Origin: Mycolicibacterium tokaiense
GTDB taxonomy: Bacteria; Actinomycetota; Actinomycetes; Mycobacteriales; Mycobacteriaceae
Length of the DNA stretch: 64,000 bases
Assembly (NCBI RefSeq): GCF_010725885.1
Contig: NZ_AP022600.1
Location: 2,046,001 to 2,110,000 of the forward strand
Direction of reading: 5' to 3'
Shown: positions 54,951 through 62,362 of the stretch, in pieces
How the letters are laid out: each line of letters opens with the position of its first letter
Position numbering within the stretch: position 1 is the stretch's first letter
Notes under the pieces: model-generated
What the model was told of the DNA's origin: nothing
What the model saw: the letters and a program-made list of their open reading frames with translations, nothing else
Database searches by the model: none
Made by a program: the position numbers and the translations under genes

Positions 54951-54999
54951 CTGTGACACAATCCCCCCGGCGTCGGGGCCATGGCAAGGAAGGAACTGG

Positions 55000-55572
55000 G
55001 TGGACGACGAGGTGGCCGAGGCTCCCTCGCCGGACGTCGATGATCGGGGTCTGGCGGCCGCGGCGCGGGCCGGTGACGTCGAGGCGTTCGAGGAACTGGT
55101 CCGGCGGCACGGCCCGGCGATGTACCGGTACGCCCGGCGGATGACCAGGGACACCGACGCGGTAGCCGACATCGTGCAGGAGACGTTCGTGGCCGCGTGG
55201 CGCCGCATCGCGACCTTCCGGGGGGAATCGACGGTGCGCACGTGGCTGTTCTCGATCTGTGCCCGCAAGGTGGTGGATTCCCAGCGCGTCAAGCGGGCCA
55301 TCCCGGTGGACGACCGGCTGATCGAGCCGATCAGCAGGGACGCCACCAGCCAGCCGTTCGAGACGGTCTCCAACACCGAATTCCTGGACGCACTGGAGAC
55401 CGCGCTGGCCGAACTGCCGCCCCGGCAGCGTGCCGTCTGGATGCTCCGCGAAATCGAGGAGTTGACCTTCCCTCAGATCGGCACCATATTGAATCTCAGC
55501 CCGGACGCCGCTCGAGGGCATCACCACCGGGCCCGGTCGACCCTCCAGCAAAGGCTTCAGCAATGGCGGTAG
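55000..55572 (+). CDS. ECF RNA polymerase sigma factor
   Basis: A 190-residue sigma-70 family ECF factor. Region 2: EAFEELVRRHGPAMYRYARR and DIVQETFVAAWRRIATFRGE with WLFSICARKVVD; region 4: LPPRQRAVWMLREIEELTFP and QIGTILNLSPDAARGHHHRA. The start is GTG 55000 with AAGGAAGG upstream. No anti-sigma (ZAS) gene follows; instead an Asp23-like gene overlaps its end by 10 bases. The divergent Asp23 operon is a likely target. Confidence 0.88.
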   Translation: MDDEVAEAPSPDVDDRGLAAAARAGDVEAFEELVRRHGPAMYRYARRMTRDTDAVADIVQETFVAAWRRIATFRGESTVRTWLFSICARKVVDSQRVKRAIPVDDRLIEPISRDATSQPFETVSNTEFLDALETALAELPPRQRAVWMLREIEELTFPQIGTILNLSPDAARGHHHRARSTLQQRLQQWR

Positions 55573-56012
55573 GTGACTACCACAACCACGAGACCACGTA
55601 CCGGCGTGCGCGGCAGATCCTGCGTGCCGTGCCCGAGCCCGGGTGGGAGGCCATCGAGTCGTCTGTGGTGGCGGCGGTACGCGCCACACCCCGCGGTGGG
55701 TGGCCGCTGGACGTCGACGATCCCGACCCCGCAACAACATCCGGCGTGCTGCGCGTCAGTGACCTCGCCCTCGGTGCCGCACTGGGCCGTGCGCTGCGCG
55801 GGGACCCCGACTACGTGGTGACCGACATCGAGCATCCGTCGGATGACGGTGTGCTGCAAAGAGTTTCGATCTTCATCAGCGGCCGGTACGGGGCCGATCT
55901 CACCGCTGCGGCCGGGCGGGTCCGCCGGCGCGCCGCAGCGGTGGTGGCCGACGTGCTGGGTCCGTCGCGGGTCCCGGAGGTCGAGGTCGAGGTCACCGAC
56001 GTCCACCGCTGA
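55563..56012 (+). CDS. Asp23-related protein co-transcribed with the sigma factor
   Basis: A 149-residue protein. The first 50 residues (YHNHETTYRRARQILRAVPE) have no clear domain; the rest has an Asp23-like order of strands and helices: GVLRVSDLALGAALGRALRG, VSIFISGRYGADLTAAAGRV, RRRAAAVVADVLGPSRVPEV, EVEVTDVHR. The start overlaps the sigma stop. By position it could serve as regulator of the sigma factor in place of an anti-sigma, which is inference only. Confidence 0.7.
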   Translation: MAVGDYHNHETTYRRARQILRAVPEPGWEAIESSVVAAVRATPRGGWPLDVDDPDPATTSGVLRVSDLALGAALGRALRGDPDYVVTDIEHPSDDGVLQRVSIFISGRYGADLTAAAGRVRRRAAAVVADVLGPSRVPEVEVEVTDVHR

Positions 56013-56162
56013 TCATCAGCGGGTGTGAGCCACAGCACACAAAATCTCATCGTCGTCGCGTGCGGTTGCCCGCCGCGTGCCCGTCTCACTCACGTGAACC
56101 TGGCACGAAAGGGGAATCGCACGATGCCCGATCTTTGAAAGCTCCCGGATCCACCGGTCACG

Positions 56163-56537
56163 TTGTGGTTCGAACCCGGCGACACCTGTGCCGGCGTCCG
56201 CAGCGCTCTGGGCTCGGTCAACGGTGTCCTGCCGGTCACCCTCGTCGACGGGCACTGCGCGAGCCGCACACAGTGCACGATCGTGCAATTCCATCCCGGC
56301 CGCCTGGTGGTGCTCCCCTGCGCGATGCTCCAGCAGCTGAAGAGCTCCGGGCACGCACGCTGGCACGGGGACCGCACCGAGGTGCGTGTGAGCCTGGCCA
56401 TGGATCACACCTGTACCGGCGAGCCGATGACCCTGGAGTTCCTGGTGATGCCCGTCCGCTGGCGGGACCGCCCCGACCACATCGATTCCGATCTGGTGCT
56501 CGGGGTGTCCCCGGAGCTAGCCCTGCGCCCGCGCTGA
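56163..56537 (+). CDS. Hypothetical protein, apparent 5' end broken by an in-frame stop
   Basis: The open frame from TTG 56163 codes for 124 residues with normal high-GC codon use (WFEPGDTCAGVRSALGSVNG at the start, SDLVLGVSPELALRPR at the end) and four or five cysteines. An ATG with a good ribosome site (AAAGGGG) lies in the same frame at 56124, but codon 5 is TGA (56136-56138), after which the frame reads KLPDPPVTLWFEPGD. So either the gene starts weakly at TTG, or it was inactivated by a nonsense change. No family recognised. Its end overlaps 21 bases of the convergent oxygenase gene. Confidence 0.55.
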   Translation: MWFEPGDTCAGVRSALGSVNGVLPVTLVDGHCASRTQCTIVQFHPGRLVVLPCAMLQQLKSSGHARWHGDRTEVRVSLAMDHTCTGEPMTLEFLVMPVRWRDRPDHIDSDLVLGVSPELALRPR

Positions 56538-57554
56538 GTGCACCCGGGCCGCCTCGCGCACCGCAGAGGCATTCGCTTTGCCCTGCCGCGAACCGGCCAG
56601 CTTGGCCGCGATGTGCGCGCCGACCGTGATGGGCTCATAGGCCAACCCGCCGTCGGCATCCAGGAATGCCGGCGCGGTGCTGATCACCGCGTCGACATTG
56701 CCGTCGTGGAAGAAGGCGGCCGAGCGCCTGCGCCGGATGGTGCCGTCCACGATGGGCGGCTTCACCCGGTGCAATGTCGACATCCACTGGTCGTTGGTGA
56801 TGCGTGCCGTCAGGTCACCCAGGTTGACCAGCAGAGCCCCGTCGGCGGGAGAGACATCGTGCCACAGCGAGTCGGTGCCCAGCACCTGCAGGCCCGCCAC
56901 GTGATCTGCCCACAACACTGTCACGATGCCGAAATCGGTGTGCTCGCCCATGCCGGTGAGTTCGCCGTCGAGGGTGACCGTGCCTTCCGGCAGCGCGTAG
57001 TTGTTCATCCGCAGCACATCCACGGAGTGGTCGGTGAGGCGGTCGAAGTAGCCGGGTTCGAGTCCCAGTGCTGCGCAGAAGATGTCGGTCAGTACGCGGG
57101 CGACCCGGGCGGCCTCGGTGAAGTAGGTCAACACCGCCGGCTCGAATGCCGCCACCTCGGAGGGGAACACGTTGATGCCGTAGTCGGACTCGTCGAGGTC
57201 CAGGCCGACGAACGAGCGGGCTTCGACCCCGATGTTGAACGCTTCGAAGAAATCGTTCATCCGGGTGGCCGACTCGACACCCAGCGACAGGCTCAGCGAT
57301 TCGCTCTTGGGCGGGCTGTACCCGCGGTTGGCGCCGCTGATCCGGTAGCTGTTCTTGATCTCGGGGGCCAGCCCGAAGAATCCGTCCATGGCCGCGCCCA
57401 GCCCGTCCTGCACATCGACAGGGATGCCGTGGCCCAGGATTTGCATGAAACCCACTCGGCGGCAGGCGTTGTCGACCGCGCGCGCCACGGCGGCGGGGTC
57501 GGTGCCGTCCAGCCACGGCGTGAGGTCGATGGCCGGTACTTCGAACGTGCTCAC
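56517..57554 (-). CDS. Isopenicillin-N-synthase-family Fe(II)/2-oxoglutarate oxygenase (1)
   Basis: A 345-residue non-haem iron oxygenase. N-terminal DIOX_N domain (VPAIDLTPWLDG; RRVGFMQILGHGIP), core jelly roll with iron ligands HxD in GEHTDFGIVTVL and the distal His in STLHRVKPP, and an intact co-substrate R-x-S in RRRRSAAFFHDG. It should use 2-oxoglutarate to hydroxylate or demethylate a small substrate. Start GTG 57554 overlaps the deaminase stop (GTGA). Last gene of the permease-oxygenase-deaminase-oxygenase operon. Confidence 0.85.
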   Translation of the reverse strand: MSTFEVPAIDLTPWLDGTDPAAVARAVDNACRRVGFMQILGHGIPVDVQDGLGAAMDGFFGLAPEIKNSYRISGANRGYSPPKSESLSLSLGVESATRMNDFFEAFNIGVEARSFVGLDLDESDYGINVFPSEVAAFEPAVLTYFTEAARVARVLTDIFCAALGLEPGYFDRLTDHSVDVLRMNNYALPEGTVTLDGELTGMGEHTDFGIVTVLWADHVAGLQVLGTDSLWHDVSPADGALLVNLGDLTARITNDQWMSTLHRVKPPIVDGTIRRRRSAAFFHDGNVDAVISTAPAFLDADGGLAYEPITVGAHIAAKLAGSRQGKANASAVREAARVHSARAQG

Positions 57555-58576
57555 AAGTCGCTCCCGGTGGTCTGCATCCAGGTGGTCAGGCGCTGCCGCA
57601 GCCGCGCCTTGTCGGTGTCGTCGAGCCAGCAGGCGTCGATGGCGTTCGCGGTGAAGGCCGCCAGCTGAGGGATGTGGTAGCCGAGTGCCGTGCCCACCGC
57701 GACGTAGTCGTTGGTGGGATCCGTGCCGAACATGGGTGGATCGTCGGAGTCGATGCAGACCTTCAGCCCGGCATCGACCATCTGCGCAATGCGGCGATGG
57801 CTGCCGTCGCCGGAGCCGCTGTAGCGTCCGATATCGGAGCTCACCGGGGTGCAGGTGAAGGGGACCTGCTCGTCGACGCATCGCTGGGTGATGGCCGGGT
57901 CTGTCACCACATGGTAACCGTGATCGATTCGGCTACAGCGTAATTGGTCGAGAATCACCTCGATGTGGTCCGGTGGGCCGCTCTCGGAGTGGGCGGTACG
58001 GTGCAGGCCCGCCTGTTCGGCCAGTGCGTACGCCGGCGCGAACGGCGCCGGTGGGCCCAGGATCTCCTGGTAGTCCAGTCCGATGCCGACCACCTCGTCG
58101 ATCCGGTGGTCGATCACCTCTTGGACCAGCGAAACAGCCTCGGCCACAGTGTGTTCCCGATGGATCGCCACGATGATCCGGCTCTCGATACCGGTGTCGC
58201 TCTGCGCGTCGCGCATCCCGTCGAGGATCCCGGCCAGCGCGGTGGCGTACGGCAGCGGGCTGGGCTGGGGTGAAACGAAGATCTCCCGGTACCAGACGGT
58301 GTGCTCAGAACCGAACACGGTCAGCGATTCATAGGTGATCCGACGGTAGTCGTCACGGTGCTGCAGCGCGGCGCCGATCAGGTCGTAGACCGACAGGAAC
58401 TCGCCGAGGTCCTCGTAGGCCGCACTGTCATAGACGGTGTGGGCGTCCGGGTCACCTGGGATGGCGATACCACTGCGACGGGTCAACTGGACGGCCGTTT
58501 CGGCCGGGACCGAGCCCAGCAGATGGCAGTGCAGGCTCACCTTCGGAATGGACTGTGCCACAGCTTCGGTGATCAT
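57551..58576 (-). CDS. Adenosine-deaminase-family hydrolase
   Basis: A 341-residue metal-dependent hydrolase of the adenosine/AMP deaminase family. First metal HxH in VSLHCHLLGS; a variant HSES in RTAHSESGPP where true adenosine deaminases have HAGE; DHGYH in place of GHG; and the final metal Asp in CIDSDDPPMFGT. The shifted catalytic Glu suggests a substrate other than adenosine. Neighbours (NCS1 permease, two oxygenases) point to a purine- or pyrimidine-like base. ATG 58576 overlaps the second oxygenase gene. Confidence 0.82.
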   Translation of the reverse strand: MITEAVAQSIPKVSLHCHLLGSVPAETAVQLTRRSGIAIPGDPDAHTVYDSAAYEDLGEFLSVYDLIGAALQHRDDYRRITYESLTVFGSEHTVWYREIFVSPQPSPLPYATALAGILDGMRDAQSDTGIESRIIVAIHREHTVAEAVSLVQEVIDHRIDEVVGIGLDYQEILGPPAPFAPAYALAEQAGLHRTAHSESGPPDHIEVILDQLRCSRIDHGYHVVTDPAITQRCVDEQVPFTCTPVSSDIGRYSGSGDGSHRRIAQMVDAGLKVCIDSDDPPMFGTDPTNDYVAVGTALGYHIPQLAAFTANAIDACWLDDTDKARLRQRLTTWMQTTGSDL

Positions 58577-59541
58577 GGAACCGAGATGGCCGCGTAGCGC
58601 GAGCGAAGGTAGTCGCCTGCGGTGACGGGCTGATAGTCGTGGGCACGGCCCAGCGGGGGCGGGAAGGACTCGATGAGCTGCTCCAGGTTGGCCTCAAAAA
58701 AGAAGATCAACGAGATGAGCTCCTCATCCGGTGCATCGGGGCTCGGCGGTAGCACCCGGTGCATGGTCGACGTCCAGCGGTCTCCGGTCCAGCGGGCCAT
58801 CAGGTCACCGATGTTGATGGTGTACGCATCGGGGATGACCGGTGCATCGATCCACTCCCCCTCGCGGGTGCACACCTGCAGCCCGCCGTAGCCGGCCTCC
58901 CGGTCCAGGATGGTGATGGTGCCGAAATCGGTGTGCGGCGCGATGCGGTACTGGCCCTCGGCCACCGGCCCGGTCCGGTTCAGCGCCGGGTAGCGGTTGA
59001 TGTTGAACGAGTGCGGGGACTGCATGCACCGGTCGGTGAACCAGGTGGGCTCCAGGCCCGCCGCGGTGGCGAGCAACTCCAACAGCTCGGCGGCAAGCCG
59101 GCGCATCGCGTCCGCATAGATCACGCAGAGCTCCTGCAGCGCAGGCACTTCGGTGGGCCACACATTGGGCATGAACCACTCGGCGTCGACGTCTGCGTCG
59201 CCGCTGCGGAACTCGTAGCCGGAGACGAACGTCTCCTTGAGGTCCGGCGGGAGTTCTTCCCCGCCCAGCAGGTAGCCGTTGGCCTCCTTGCCGGGCGGAA
59301 TCCAGCCGCGACCCCCGACGGCCGTGGTGTACGGCTCTTTGTCGGCGAGGGTGAAGAATTCGCGTGCCGCATCGCGTATCCCGGCGCGCAGGGCAGGGGG
59401 GACCCCGTGGCCGCTGACCATCAGGAAGCCACTCTCGATCAGCGCCCGGTCCACAGTGGCGGCCAGGGCGGCCCGCTCCTCGGTCGATCCGGACCGCCAC
59501 AGTGTGAGGTCGACCAGGGGGATGCTGCTGTTGGTGCTCAT
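58573..59541 (-). CDS. Isopenicillin-N-synthase-family Fe(II) oxygenase (2), lacking the R-x-S arginine
   Basis: A 322-residue paralogue of the oxygenase at 56517. Iron ligands are kept (APHTDFGTITIL; distal His in STMHRVLPP), but where the family has R-x-S for the carboxylate of 2-oxoglutarate (or of the substrate) it reads LISLIFFF, so the arginine is leucine. It may use another co-substrate or bind it differently. N-terminal SIPLVDLTLW and ESGFLMVSGHGVPP are typical DIOX_N. It follows the permease gene directly (ATGA overlap). Confidence 0.84.
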   Translation of the reverse strand: MSTNSSIPLVDLTLWRSGSTEERAALAATVDRALIESGFLMVSGHGVPPALRAGIRDAAREFFTLADKEPYTTAVGGRGWIPPGKEANGYLLGGEELPPDLKETFVSGYEFRSGDADVDAEWFMPNVWPTEVPALQELCVIYADAMRRLAAELLELLATAAGLEPTWFTDRCMQSPHSFNINRYPALNRTGPVAEGQYRIAPHTDFGTITILDREAGYGGLQVCTREGEWIDAPVIPDAYTINIGDLMARWTGDRWTSTMHRVLPPSPDAPDEELISLIFFFEANLEQLIESFPPPLGRAHDYQPVTAGDYLRSRYAAISVP

Positions 59542-60929
59542 GCGGATTCTCCTTTTGTCGAGAGGGTAGTCAGAATGACGTAGGTGAGCGCGCCGACGAG
59601 CAGTCCGGCGAAGATGCTCAGATCAGCACCGCCGAGCGCGGCGGCCACCGGACCGACGAACAACGTGGTGCTGATGCACAGGGTTGCCGCCACCATACCG
59701 AGGGCCTGTGCTGCCACACCAGGGAACGAAAAGCTCTGCAGCACAGCGTCGCAGGCGCGCGGGTAACGGCCGCGGCGCAGGGCCATATCGGTGAGGAACA
59801 CCGCGGCCCACGGCGCGAACCAGACGATCATGAACAAAAGGAAGTTGCTGACGAATTGATAGAAGCTGCCCGACAGCACCACCGCGGCACCCACGACGGC
59901 GCACAGCACGCCGTCGACCAGCACGGCCTGCCACCGCGCCAGCCGCACCCCCAGCGCCTGCAGGGTGACCCCGGAGGAGTACAGGTCGACACCGTTGAGG
60001 GACACCATCTGCACGATCACCAGCAGCAGGTAGATCACCACCAACCAGGCCGGGAACACAGTCGAGAGCCCCGACACCGGGTCGGTGGCATCGGGCATGG
60101 CGATCGCGATGGCCACCCCCAGGGCCATCAGCAGCATCTGCGGAACACCCGCGCCCAGCGTCACCGCGGTGACGATGCGCCACCGCGGCGTCGCGGCAGG
60201 CAGATAGCGGGAGTAGTCGGCCGCGGTGGACGCCCAGCCGAGGCCCGAACCGCTGGCCGTCAACGCGATGCCGCCCAGGAACAACGCCCACGAGCCGGGG
60301 GCGCTGTCGGCCAGTTCGACATCCCCGGCCACCAGCACGGCCATCAGCACAAAAATCACGGCGAACGGGACAGCCAGCAGCCGAAGCACTCTGGTGATGG
60401 CGGCATGGCCGAGCAGCGGCAAGACGGCCTGGATCACCGAGAGTGCGGCCACGATCGCGACCTGGCCGGCGGGCGACACCGCGATACCCGCCAGCTCCAG
60501 CAGCGCGTTGGTGGCCAAGACCATCACCACCAGGTCGAGTACCTCGAAGCCGAGCATCATGATCCAGTTGAAGAACGCCACCGGCCGCACGCCGTGGCGC
60601 CCGAAGAGCAGCTGGGACACCCCGAACGTCGTCGTCCCCGCCGCGGGGCCTGCCACGGACACCAGGCCCGCGATGAGCCACGTCAGATTGCCCAACACGA
60701 TGGCCAGCAGCGCCTGCCACCAGTTCAGACCCATCGTCACCAGCAGTGAGCCGTAGACCACGGTGAGGACGTTGAGCACCAGGCCGGACCACATGCCGCC
60801 GAGTTGCCACGGTTTGCCGTGGCGTTCGGCGTCGGGGATGTACTCGACGCCCCGTTTCTCGATCTGCAGGCCGATCTGATAGCTGCGGCCTATCTGCTCG
60901 TCGGCCGGATCCTGATCTATCGTGGTCAT
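59538..60929 (-). CDS. NCS1 family nucleobase permease
   Basis: A 463-residue transporter with about 12 membrane helices, of the purine-cytosine permease type. Signatures: RSYQIGLQIEKRGVEYIPD before TM1, TTTFGVSQLLFGRHG, and the NCS1 motif WASTAADYSRYLPA. NCS1 members import cytosine, purines, allantoin or thiamine-like compounds with H+ or Na+. First gene of the four-gene operon and divergent from the XRE-cupin regulator. The downstream enzymes indicate that the imported compound is oxidised and deaminated. Confidence 0.87.
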   Translation of the reverse strand: MTTIDQDPADEQIGRSYQIGLQIEKRGVEYIPDAERHGKPWQLGGMWSGLVLNVLTVVYGSLLVTMGLNWWQALLAIVLGNLTWLIAGLVSVAGPAAGTTTFGVSQLLFGRHGVRPVAFFNWIMMLGFEVLDLVVMVLATNALLELAGIAVSPAGQVAIVAALSVIQAVLPLLGHAAITRVLRLLAVPFAVIFVLMAVLVAGDVELADSAPGSWALFLGGIALTASGSGLGWASTAADYSRYLPAATPRWRIVTAVTLGAGVPQMLLMALGVAIAIAMPDATDPVSGLSTVFPAWLVVIYLLLVIVQMVSLNGVDLYSSGVTLQALGVRLARWQAVLVDGVLCAVVGAAVVLSGSFYQFVSNFLLFMIVWFAPWAAVFLTDMALRRGRYPRACDAVLQSFSFPGVAAQALGMVAATLCISTTLFVGPVAAALGGADLSIFAGLLVGALTYVILTTLSTKGESA

Positions 60930-60968
60930 CGGCTGGTTCCTGTCGTCGAGGTGATGACCTCAGAGAGG

Positions 60969-61017
60969 TGATAAGTGACGGCTATCAGAGTGCGGTTCTG
61001 ATATGTCAGAGCTATCA
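60969..61017. promoter_or_regulatory. Array of TGATA/TATCA half-sites between permease and regulator genes
   Basis: TGATA-N9-TATCA occurs at 60969-60987 and again at 60999-61017, exactly 30 bp apart. The inner half-sites also form a perfect inverted repeat TATCAGA-N7-TCTGATA (60983-61003). This is the probable operator of the XRE-cupin regulator and covers both divergent promoters. Confidence 0.65.
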
Positions 61018-61039
61018 AAATTCTGTTGCGAGGATGTTA

Positions 61040-61609
61040 ATGAGCGCCTTGGATGAACAGGCTCTGGCGGCCCGCACCGGCGCGGCGATCCGTGCGGTGC
61101 GCGAGAAGTCAGGCTTATCGATGCGGGAAGTCGCGGGCCGGGCCGGCATCAGTCAGCCGTTCCTCAGCCAGATCGAGCGCGGGCAGAGCATGCCGTCGAT
61201 GATCACTGTGTACCGGCTGGCGGAGACCCTGGCTGTCACACCCGGTGATCTACTGCCGACGAGCACCGCCGCCAAGGTGACGGTGGTGCGCAGCACCGAG
61301 GGCAGGATGCTGCCGGTGGCGGACCGGGCCGACGCGGCGCTGGGCCGTGTGCTGATGCTCAGCGCGGATGACCGGCTGCAGATCATCGAGTACCGGATCG
61401 AACGCGACCAGTACATCGGCGAGTGGTTCCAGACGCCGGGGCTGTTGGCGCTGTACATGATGTCCGGTGAACTCGACGTCGTGGTGGAGGGGGCGGGCAC
61501 CTATCGAGTCGGGGCCGGTGACCTCATCAGCCATCCCTCGCCACTGCGGCACCGGTGGCTGTTGGTGGACAACCAACCTGCTGATGCACTGCTGGTGATC
61601 GCGGAGTAG
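61040..61609 (+). CDS. XRE family regulator with C-terminal cupin
   Basis: A 189-residue regulator: HTH_3 domain at about residues 11-65 (IRAVREKSGLSMREVAGRAG then ISQPFLSQIERGQSMPSM) and a cupin ligand domain at about 105-185 (WFQTPGLLALYMMSGELDVV, GAGDLISHPSPLRHRWLLV). Such HTH-cupin regulators usually sense the substrate of the adjacent transporter operon. ATG 61040 is preceded by GAGG; earlier in-frame ATGs would run through the operator array. Confidence 0.85.
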   Translation: MSALDEQALAARTGAAIRAVREKSGLSMREVAGRAGISQPFLSQIERGQSMPSMITVYRLAETLAVTPGDLLPTSTAAKVTVVRSTEGRMLPVADRADAALGRVLMLSADDRLQIIEYRIERDQYIGEWFQTPGLLALYMMSGELDVVVEGAGTYRVGAGDLISHPSPLRHRWLLVDNQPADALLVIAE

Positions 61610-61613
61610 CTGC

Positions 61614-62291
61614 TCAGCCCTTGTGTGCCGAGAGCAGGAACGCCGGCACCTTGGTGCGACCCTCGTCGTCGCGGTCGAACGGCATTGTGGGGACGCCGGG
61701 GATGTCGGGCATCCGGGCGTGGATGAAAGCCGGACGCACCTCGTCGATCACCCAGTACTTGCCGACGGCCTGCCGCAGCTCGTCCTCGCCGACCGCGTTG
61801 GGCTTCTGCTCCAGCTCGGCGGGGAACGCACCGACGGCGAACACCAGGATGAAGTACGACGCTCCCGGCGCCGCCGCGGCGAACACCCGCTGCTGATAGG
61901 CGTCGCGGGCGTCCACCGGCAGCGAATGGAACAGGGTGCTGTCGACGATGGTGTCGAAGCGGCCGTCGAAGCCGGTGAACGTGGTGATGTCGTCCTGCAC
62001 GAAAGTGGCATTCGTCAGCCCGCGCTCCTGCGCGGCCCGGGTGGCGGCGGCCACCGCGGTGGGGGTGAGTTCGATGCCGACCACGGTGTAGCCGTCAGCG
62101 GCCAGGGCCAGCGACAATTCGGCGTAGCCGCAGCCGGCGTCGAGCACGGTGCCGCGGATCCTGCCCGCTGCGATCAGCGCCGCGAGTTCGGGTTGGGGTT
62201 CACCGATGTTCCAGGGCGGGGGACCGTCGAAGCCGGCCTCACCCTTGTACGTGCTGTCCCAGTCGATCTCGGAAACCCCGTCGCGTTCCAT
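61614..62291 (-). CDS. Class I SAM-dependent methyltransferase
   Basis: A 225-residue small-molecule methyltransferase resembling M. tuberculosis Rv3699. WDSTYKGEAGFDGPPPWNIG near the start, SAM motif GTVLDAGCGYAELSLALA, acidic VVGIELTPTAVAAA, and FDTIVDSTLFHSLP, as in thiopurine/thiol-type methyltransferases. ATG 62291 is chosen over an upstream in-frame TTG. The intergenic 62298-62362 before it holds short repeats of the CTCGCTGCGCTCG type. Substrate unknown. Confidence 0.8.
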   Translation of the reverse strand: MERDGVSEIDWDSTYKGEAGFDGPPPWNIGEPQPELAALIAAGRIRGTVLDAGCGYAELSLALAADGYTVVGIELTPTAVAAATRAAQERGLTNATFVQDDITTFTGFDGRFDTIVDSTLFHSLPVDARDAYQQRVFAAAAPGASYFILVFAVGAFPAELEQKPNAVGEDELRQAVGKYWVIDEVRPAFIHARMPDIPGVPTMPFDRDDEGRTKVPAFLLSAHKG

Positions 62292-62362
62292 GCCCAATTG
62301 TTCGCCTCGTTCCCATCTCTCGCTGCGCTCGTTCTGCTCACTCGACTCACTGACATCCCACG

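Noticed and set aside
56060..56629. Alternative 189-codon plus-strand frame over 56060-56629
   Set aside because: Arg/Pro-rich composition typical of a shadow frame; the frame at 56163 has better codon use and the oxygenase gene occupies the 3' part.
62298..62362. CTCGCTGCGCTCG-type short repeats as a CRISPR or insertion-sequence remnant
   Set aside because: Too short, without regular spacing or terminal repeats; such motifs are common in mycobacterial intergenic DNA.
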